A stretch of 8,618 bases of DNA from an uncultured Clostridia bacterium (GTDB lineage Bacteria > Bacillota > Clostridia > Christensenellales > UBA1242): assembly GCA_944384475.1 (NCBI GenBank), contig CALWTN010000052.1, positions 1-8,618 on the forward strand, in the 5' to 3' direction. The first letter of the stretch is position 1, and each line of letters begins with the position of its first letter. The translations under genes were made by a program, and so were the position numbers. Positions 5,131-8,618 of this stretch are shown here, piece after piece. Under the pieces are notes generated by a model. It was not told the origin of the DNA and ran no database searches. It saw only the letters and a list, made by a program, of their open reading frames with translations.

Positions 5131-6192
5131 ATGAATAAAGACAGTTTTATTAAATTTTTATCTGCTTTTGAGCTTTCCTACTCTAAGATCACCAAAATTT
5201 TAGAGGCGATGGAGGGCGAATACACTTTTGAAAAATTTTATCTTTCACAAAAAGTGGAGGATATTTTGGGCGATGATTACACTCAGATTGCCAAAAAATC
5301 AAATCAGCAATATTTTGACGCCTATTTATCTCGTCTCAAAGAAAAGGGCATAGGCATTTTTACTTGCGAAAGCCAAGACTATCCAGAAAAACTCATCAAA
5401 GTTGAAGATGCGCCTTACTATTTGTTTTACAAAGGTGATTTATCTTTGCTCAGCCAAAAGGCTGTGGCAATGGTGGGAACAAGATCACCTTCCAACTACG
5501 GCGTAATCATCACCGAGCGTTTTGCAGGTGAGCTTGCAAGTGCAGGGGCGGTTGTTGTCAGCGGGCTTGCATACGGCATCGACAGCATCGCACATAGAAA
5601 AGCGCTGGAAGTTAATGGCAAAACGATTGCGGTTTTGGCGGGCGGATTTGATAAAATATATCCATCCGAGCATGCCTCTTTATTTGAAGAAATAGCTCAA
5701 AAGGGTTTGGTTTTGACAGAACACAGACCAGATATTTCGGCACTTAAATATCATTTCCCTCAGAGGAACAGAATAGTTGCTGCGCTTAGCGATGTGCTGC
5801 TTATCACTGAGGCTGGCGCAAAAAGCGGAACAACCATCACAAAAGATTTTGCGCTTGACTATGGCGTGCCGGTTTATGCAGTGCCGGGCAATATCACTTC
5901 TGCAAAAAGCGAAGGAACAAACAAGTTGATCGCATCGATGCAAGGGATTTGTGCGCTAAATGCAGATGACATCATCAACGAACTTGGCTTAAAAAGAAAA
6001 AGCAAAACCTCGCTTTCATTATCATCAAATGAAAGTGTCATTGTGCAAGTTTTGTCGAATGGCGAGAAAATTATCGATGAAATAGCCGATATTACAAAAA
6101 TAAATATTGCAAAATTAAACAGCCTTTTGACATCGCTTGAAATAAAAGGTATAATTAAAAGAATGCCGGGCGGATTTTATTCGCTTGGTTAG
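5131..6192 (+). CDS. dprA: DNA-processing protein DprA (Smf)
   Basis: The protein has 353 residues. DprA binds incoming single-stranded DNA and loads RecA onto it; it is conserved even in non-competent bacteria. Domains in order are an N-terminal helical SAM/HhH-like region (about 1-65), the Rossmann-like core (about 80-290) with VGTR (115-118), SGLAYGID (144-151), FPQRNRIV (209-216), KSGT (231-234) and VYAVPG (248-253), and a C-terminal winged-helix DML1-like domain (about 300-353). AAGGA at 5121-5125 overlaps the comM stop and lies 5 nt before ATG 5131, so the two genes are probably coupled. The last 70 bp also carry a consensus promoter facing topA, with the TTGACA hexamer spelling codons 333-334. 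The G of the TAG stop is inside the topA ribosome binding site. Confidence 0.96.
   Translation: MNKDSFIKFLSAFELSYSKITKILEAMEGEYTFEKFYLSQKVEDILGDDYTQIAKKSNQQYFDAYLSRLKEKGIGIFTCESQDYPEKLIKVEDAPYYLFYKGDLSLLSQKAVAMVGTRSPSNYGVIITERFAGELASAGAVVVSGLAYGIDSIAHRKALEVNGKTIAVLAGGFDKIYPSEHASLFEEIAQKGLVLTEHRPDISALKYHFPQRNRIVAALSDVLLITEAGAKSGTTITKDFALDYGVPVYAVPGNITSAKSEGTNKLIASMQGICALNADDIINELGLKRKSKTSLSLSSNESVIVQVLSNGEKIIDEIADITKINIAKLNSLLTSLEIKGIIKRMPGGFYSLG
6127..6155 (+). promoter_or_regulatory. Perfect sigma-A consensus promoter inside dprA, facing topA
   Basis: TTGACA (6127-6132) and TATAAT (6150-6155) are separated by exactly 17 bp, within the last 22 codons of dprA. The predicted start is near A6162, giving a leader of about 40 nt before the TTG start of topA at 6202. 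It is not an extended -10. It would let topA be transcribed independently of comM-dprA. Confidence 0.78.
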
Positions 6193-6196
6193 GAGG
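6191..6196 (+). promoter_or_regulatory. Ribosome binding site that sets the TTG start of topA
   Basis: AGGAGG, a full match to the consensus, overlaps the dprA TAG stop and lies 5 nt before TTG 6202. It supports this rare start codon; no in-frame ATG or GTG lies nearer with a site. Confidence 0.9.
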
Positions 6197-6201
6197 AAAT
6201 T

Positions 6202-8250
6202 TTGAACCTTGTAGTTATAGAAGCACCTGCAAAAAGAGAGACTTTAAAAAAATATTTGGGAAGTGGATATGATGTTTTTGCAACAAAAGGTCATATTCGT
6301 GACTTGCCTCAAAAAAGTTTCGGGCTCGATGTAAATCATCATTTTGAACCTAAATATGAAATCATGCCTGACAAAAAACAGCTTATCAGCGATCTTAAAG
6401 CAAAAGCCGAAAAAGCCGACCATGTTTTAATCGCCACCGACCCAGATAGAGAGGGAGAGGCGATCGCTTGGCACATTGCAAATGTTTTGGGGATCGACAA
6501 AAATCAAAAGTGCCGCATTCAATTTAACGAAATTTCGCAAAAAGCAGTGCAAAATGCGCTCACTCAGCCTCGTGAAATAGACCAAAACTTGGTTAACGCT
6601 CAGCAGGCTAGGCGTGCGCTTGACAGAATAGTTGGATACAAACTGTCGCCAATTTTATGCAGAAAAATTAAGCCAAGACTTAGTGCTGGAAGAGTGCAAT
6701 CGGTGGCGCTTAAACTTGTTGTTGACAGAGAAAAGGAAATTGAAGCGTTTAAACCAGAGGAATATTGGCCAATCACAGCAGTTTTAGCTAAAAACGGCAG
6801 CCTTTTTAAGGCAAGTTTAGAAAAGAAGAATGGCAAAAAATATCTTCCTTCAAAAGAAGAAGAGGCAAGGGAAGTTGTAGATAAAATTAAGGGCGAACCT
6901 TTTCACGTTCAAAAAGTAAAGCGCTCGACGACCAAATCGCATGCGCCTGCGCCTTTTACCACCTCTACTATGCAACAAGATGCCTTAAACAAGGCGGGGA
7001 TGAGCGTTAAGCGCACGACCTCTGCTGCTCAACAACTTTATGAAGGCGTGGAGATTGCAGGCGAAGGCAAAATTGCGCTTATAACCTACATCAGAACTGA
7101 CTCGACACGTGTTTCTGTGGACGCACAAAATGCTTGCCGTGAGTATGCTCGCAAACTTTATGGCGAAAAATTTGTGCCAGAAAAGCCTAACATTTATGCT
7201 AAAAAAGCAAACGCACAGGATGCACACGAGGCGATCAGACCTATCAACATGAATATGACGCCTGAAAAAGTTAAAGCCTCACTTTCGCCAGACAATTACA
7301 AACTGTATAAACTTATTTATGAAAGATTTCTTGCAAGCCAAATGAGTGATGCTGTGTATTCAAACGTGACGGCTGCAATCACTGCAAAAGAATTTGAATT
7401 TAAAGCGGTTGGTAAAACGTTGGAATTTGCAGGCTACACCGCTGCATACAAAGAATTTGAAGGCGATGAAAAGCAGGAGATCACCAAACTTCCACCTTTG
7501 GAAGAGGGCGAAGATCTTGCTGCCAAGGAAGTTAAAACTGAGCAAAAATTTACCAAGCCACCAGCACGCTACACCGAAGCAAGTTTGGTTAAGGCGATGG
7601 AAGAAAAGGGTATTGGCAGACCTGCTACTTATGCGGCAACCATTATGGTTATCACGTCAAGAGAATACGTCACAAAGGACGGCAAAAGCCTTGTTCCAAC
7701 CGAGCTTGGGAGAAAGGTGACTGAATATCTTGAAAAGTTTTTTAGTTCGGTTATCAACGTCAAATTTACTGCAAATATGGAAAACAGGCTTGACGACATC
7801 GCCACTCAAAATGACGATTGGCATGATGTGGTGGAGAGTTTTTGGTCGGGATTTTCTAAACTGCTTTCTGAAAGTGACGCATCAGGTTTTTCGCTTAAAG
7901 CCGAGCCGCAAGAAACTGATATAATTTGCGATAAGTGTGGGCATAAAATGCTTTTAAGAGAGGGCAGATATGGCAAATTTTTGGGCTGTTCAAATTTCCC
8001 ACATTGCAAAAACATTATGCCATATCAACCACAGCAAAAGCCAGTTGGCAAATGTCCAGAATGCGGCGGCGATGTGGTGGCAAGAAAGTCTAAAAAGGGC
8101 AAAACCTTCTTTTCTTGCAGCAATTATCCAGAGTGTAAATTTATGAGCTGGTATCCAACAACAGGGCAACGTTGTCCAAATTGCAACCAGCCGCTTATAA
8201 TAAAAAACAAAAATATTGTTTGTTCAAAGTGTGATTATAAACAGCCATGA
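6202..8250 (+). CDS. topA: DNA topoisomerase I (type IA)
   Basis: The protein has 682 residues, within the Bacillota range. TopA relaxes negative supercoils through a covalent 5'-phosphotyrosine intermediate. The TOPRIM domain at about 1-115 carries Glu7 and the metal-binding DPDREGE (80-86). The central domains include SAGRVQS (161-167), the active-site Tyr296 in ITYIRTDS, DAHEAIRP (340-347) and GIGRPATYA (470-478). Three C-terminal zinc-ribbon modules follow: C576/C579/C596/C602, C618/C621/C639/C645 and C658/C661/C674/C677. The TTG start is set by AGGAGG at 6191-6196 and gives the normal TopA N-terminus. One oddity is that the usual ESPAKAKTI after the catalytic Glu reads EAPAKRETL, although the Glu and the DxDxE triad are kept. 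Its own promoter probably lies inside dprA. Its TGA overlaps the next ATG (ATGA). Confidence 0.97.
   Translation: MNLVVIEAPAKRETLKKYLGSGYDVFATKGHIRDLPQKSFGLDVNHHFEPKYEIMPDKKQLISDLKAKAEKADHVLIATDPDREGEAIAWHIANVLGIDKNQKCRIQFNEISQKAVQNALTQPREIDQNLVNAQQARRALDRIVGYKLSPILCRKIKPRLSAGRVQSVALKLVVDREKEIEAFKPEEYWPITAVLAKNGSLFKASLEKKNGKKYLPSKEEEAREVVDKIKGEPFHVQKVKRSTTKSHAPAPFTTSTMQQDALNKAGMSVKRTTSAAQQLYEGVEIAGEGKIALITYIRTDSTRVSVDAQNACREYARKLYGEKFVPEKPNIYAKKANAQDAHEAIRPINMNMTPEKVKASLSPDNYKLYKLIYERFLASQMSDAVYSNVTAAITAKEFEFKAVGKTLEFAGYTAAYKEFEGDEKQEITKLPPLEEGEDLAAKEVKTEQKFTKPPARYTEASLVKAMEEKGIGRPATYAATIMVITSREYVTKDGKSLVPTELGRKVTEYLEKFFSSVINVKFTANMENRLDDIATQNDDWHDVVESFWSGFSKLLSESDASGFSLKAEPQETDIICDKCGHKMLLREGRYGKFLGCSNFPHCKNIMPYQPQQKPVGKCPECGGDVVARKSKKGKTFFSCSNYPECKFMSWYPTTGQRCPNCNQPLIIKNKNIVCSKCDYKQP
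8172..8201 (+). promoter_or_regulatory. Possible promoter inside the end of topA, facing the trmFO-like gene
   Basis: TATAAT (8196-8201) is preceded by TTGTCC (8172-8177, 4 of 6) at an 18-bp spacing. The predicted start near 8208 would give a leader of about 39 nt. The -35 is weak and the area is AT-rich, so chance is a real possibility. Confidence 0.4.
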
Positions 8251-8618
8251 AAAACTCAGTCGTAAATATTATTGGTGGTGGATATGCCGGAGGAGAAGCC
8301 GCACTCACTTTAAGTGAATATGGAGTGGAGGTGCATCTTTTTGATATCCCTTCAAGCGACATAAAGCCTATTGAGACCAACCAAAAAACAAAAAGATTGT
8401 TTGCGGAACTTAAAGCGCTGGGTTGCAAGAGTTGTCAGCTTGTGGATGATAATTTAACTGATTTAAGGCAAAAATTGCAACAAAAACTTGAAAAAAGCGC
8501 AAATATTATGCTTTTTAATGGGAAAATAGGTGAAATCTCTTTGTATGAACCAACAATTATTGCAACGGGAAGCAACACCAGCGAGGAGTTTTTTACGCAA
8601 ATTGAAAACATAGTTGGC
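8247..8618 (+). CDS. Divergent TrmFO-like FAD protein, 5' part
   Basis: The first 124 residues are visible and the gene runs off the window. The FAD-binding start VNIIGGGYAGGEAA (GxGxxG at 10-15), position directly after topA (where trmFO usually lies in Bacillota) and EPTIIATGSNTS (101-112) point to TrmFO, the folate/FAD-dependent tRNA m5U54 methyltransferase. It departs from the family, however. YEMRP reads FDIPS, the FAELVCSNSLR motif is replaced by FAEL followed by unrelated sequence with C60 and C63, and the stretch between FAEL and the IIATG motif is about 30 residues shorter than in B. subtilis (from memory). The role may therefore be changed; an RlmFO-type rRNA enzyme or a non-catalytic relative are alternatives. 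The ATG lies in the topA stop (ATGA) and no clear ribosome binding site precedes it, so re-initiation after topA is likely. No gene symbol is given because of the missing motif. Confidence 0.75.
   Translation, partial: MKNSVVNIIGGGYAGGEAALTLSEYGVEVHLFDIPSSDIKPIETNQKTKRLFAELKALGCKSCQLVDDNLTDLRQKLQQKLEKSANIMLFNGKIGEISLYEPTIIATGSNTSEEFFTQIENIVG

Noticed and set aside
7394..7720. 108-codon + strand ORF within topA
   Set aside because: It is a shadow frame of the conserved TopA core, which covers every base here, and it has no ribosome binding site.
7917..7925. TGATATAAT, a perfect extended -10, inside topA
   Set aside because: No -35-like hexamer lies upstream at 15-19 bp, and the next gene start is about 320 bases away. 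AT-rich chance is likely, although extended -10 promoters can work without a -35.

Overview
The window reads as a housekeeping block from a low-to-moderate-GC member of the Bacillota, probably Clostridia-like. The evidence is the gene content and order (trmD, rbgA, yraN, rplS, comM/yifB, dprA, topA, trmFO-like), strong AGGAGG-type ribosome binding sites, GTG and TTG starts, sigma-A type promoters and hairpin-plus-U-run terminators. All genes lie on the + strand, and the standard code applies because TGA is used as a stop. I cannot name a genus. No rRNA, tRNA, CRISPR array, transposase or integrase was seen.

Layout. (1) 1-2440 is a compact operon-like run: the 3' part of trmD (tRNA m1G37 methyltransferase), a markedly AT-rich MTA/SAH nucleosidase gene joined by an ATGA overlap, rbgA (50S assembly GTPase), and yraN starting on a GTG that shares one base with the rbgA stop. 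(2) 2449-2980 is a self-contained cassette: a perfect TTGACA-17-TATAAT promoter with extended -10, a 152-residue unrecognised one-pass membrane protein, and an intrinsic terminator. (3) 3000-3485 is rplS (ribosomal protein L19) with its own candidate promoter, a structured leader and a terminator. (4) 3527-8618 is comM/yifB, dprA, topA and the 5' part of a divergent trmFO-like gene. The comM promoter lies at 3527-3555. A second perfect consensus promoter lies inside the end of dprA and points at topA. A weaker candidate sits inside the end of topA and points at the trmFO-like gene.

How the genes fit together. trmD, rbgA, rplS and trmFO belong to translation: tRNA modification and large-subunit assembly. 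The nucleosidase could remove the S-adenosylhomocysteine that TrmD produces. ComM and DprA process incoming single-stranded DNA during transformation and recombination. TopA relaxes negative supercoils. Compared with the order usual in Bacillota (trmD-rplS-rbgA-rnhB-yraN-yifB-dprA-topA-trmFO, from memory), rplS has moved downstream, the nucleosidase sits in its place, rnhB is absent and the membrane-protein cassette has been added.

The points most worth a second look are the orphan membrane-protein cassette with its roughly 10-nt leader, the hidden topA promoter, the rplS leader structure, the AT-rich nucleosidase insertion, the Asp-to-Glu change at the expected TrmD catalytic base, and the TrmFO-like protein that lacks the canonical CSNSLR cysteine motif. 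I found no clear evidence of a wholly new multi-gene system.
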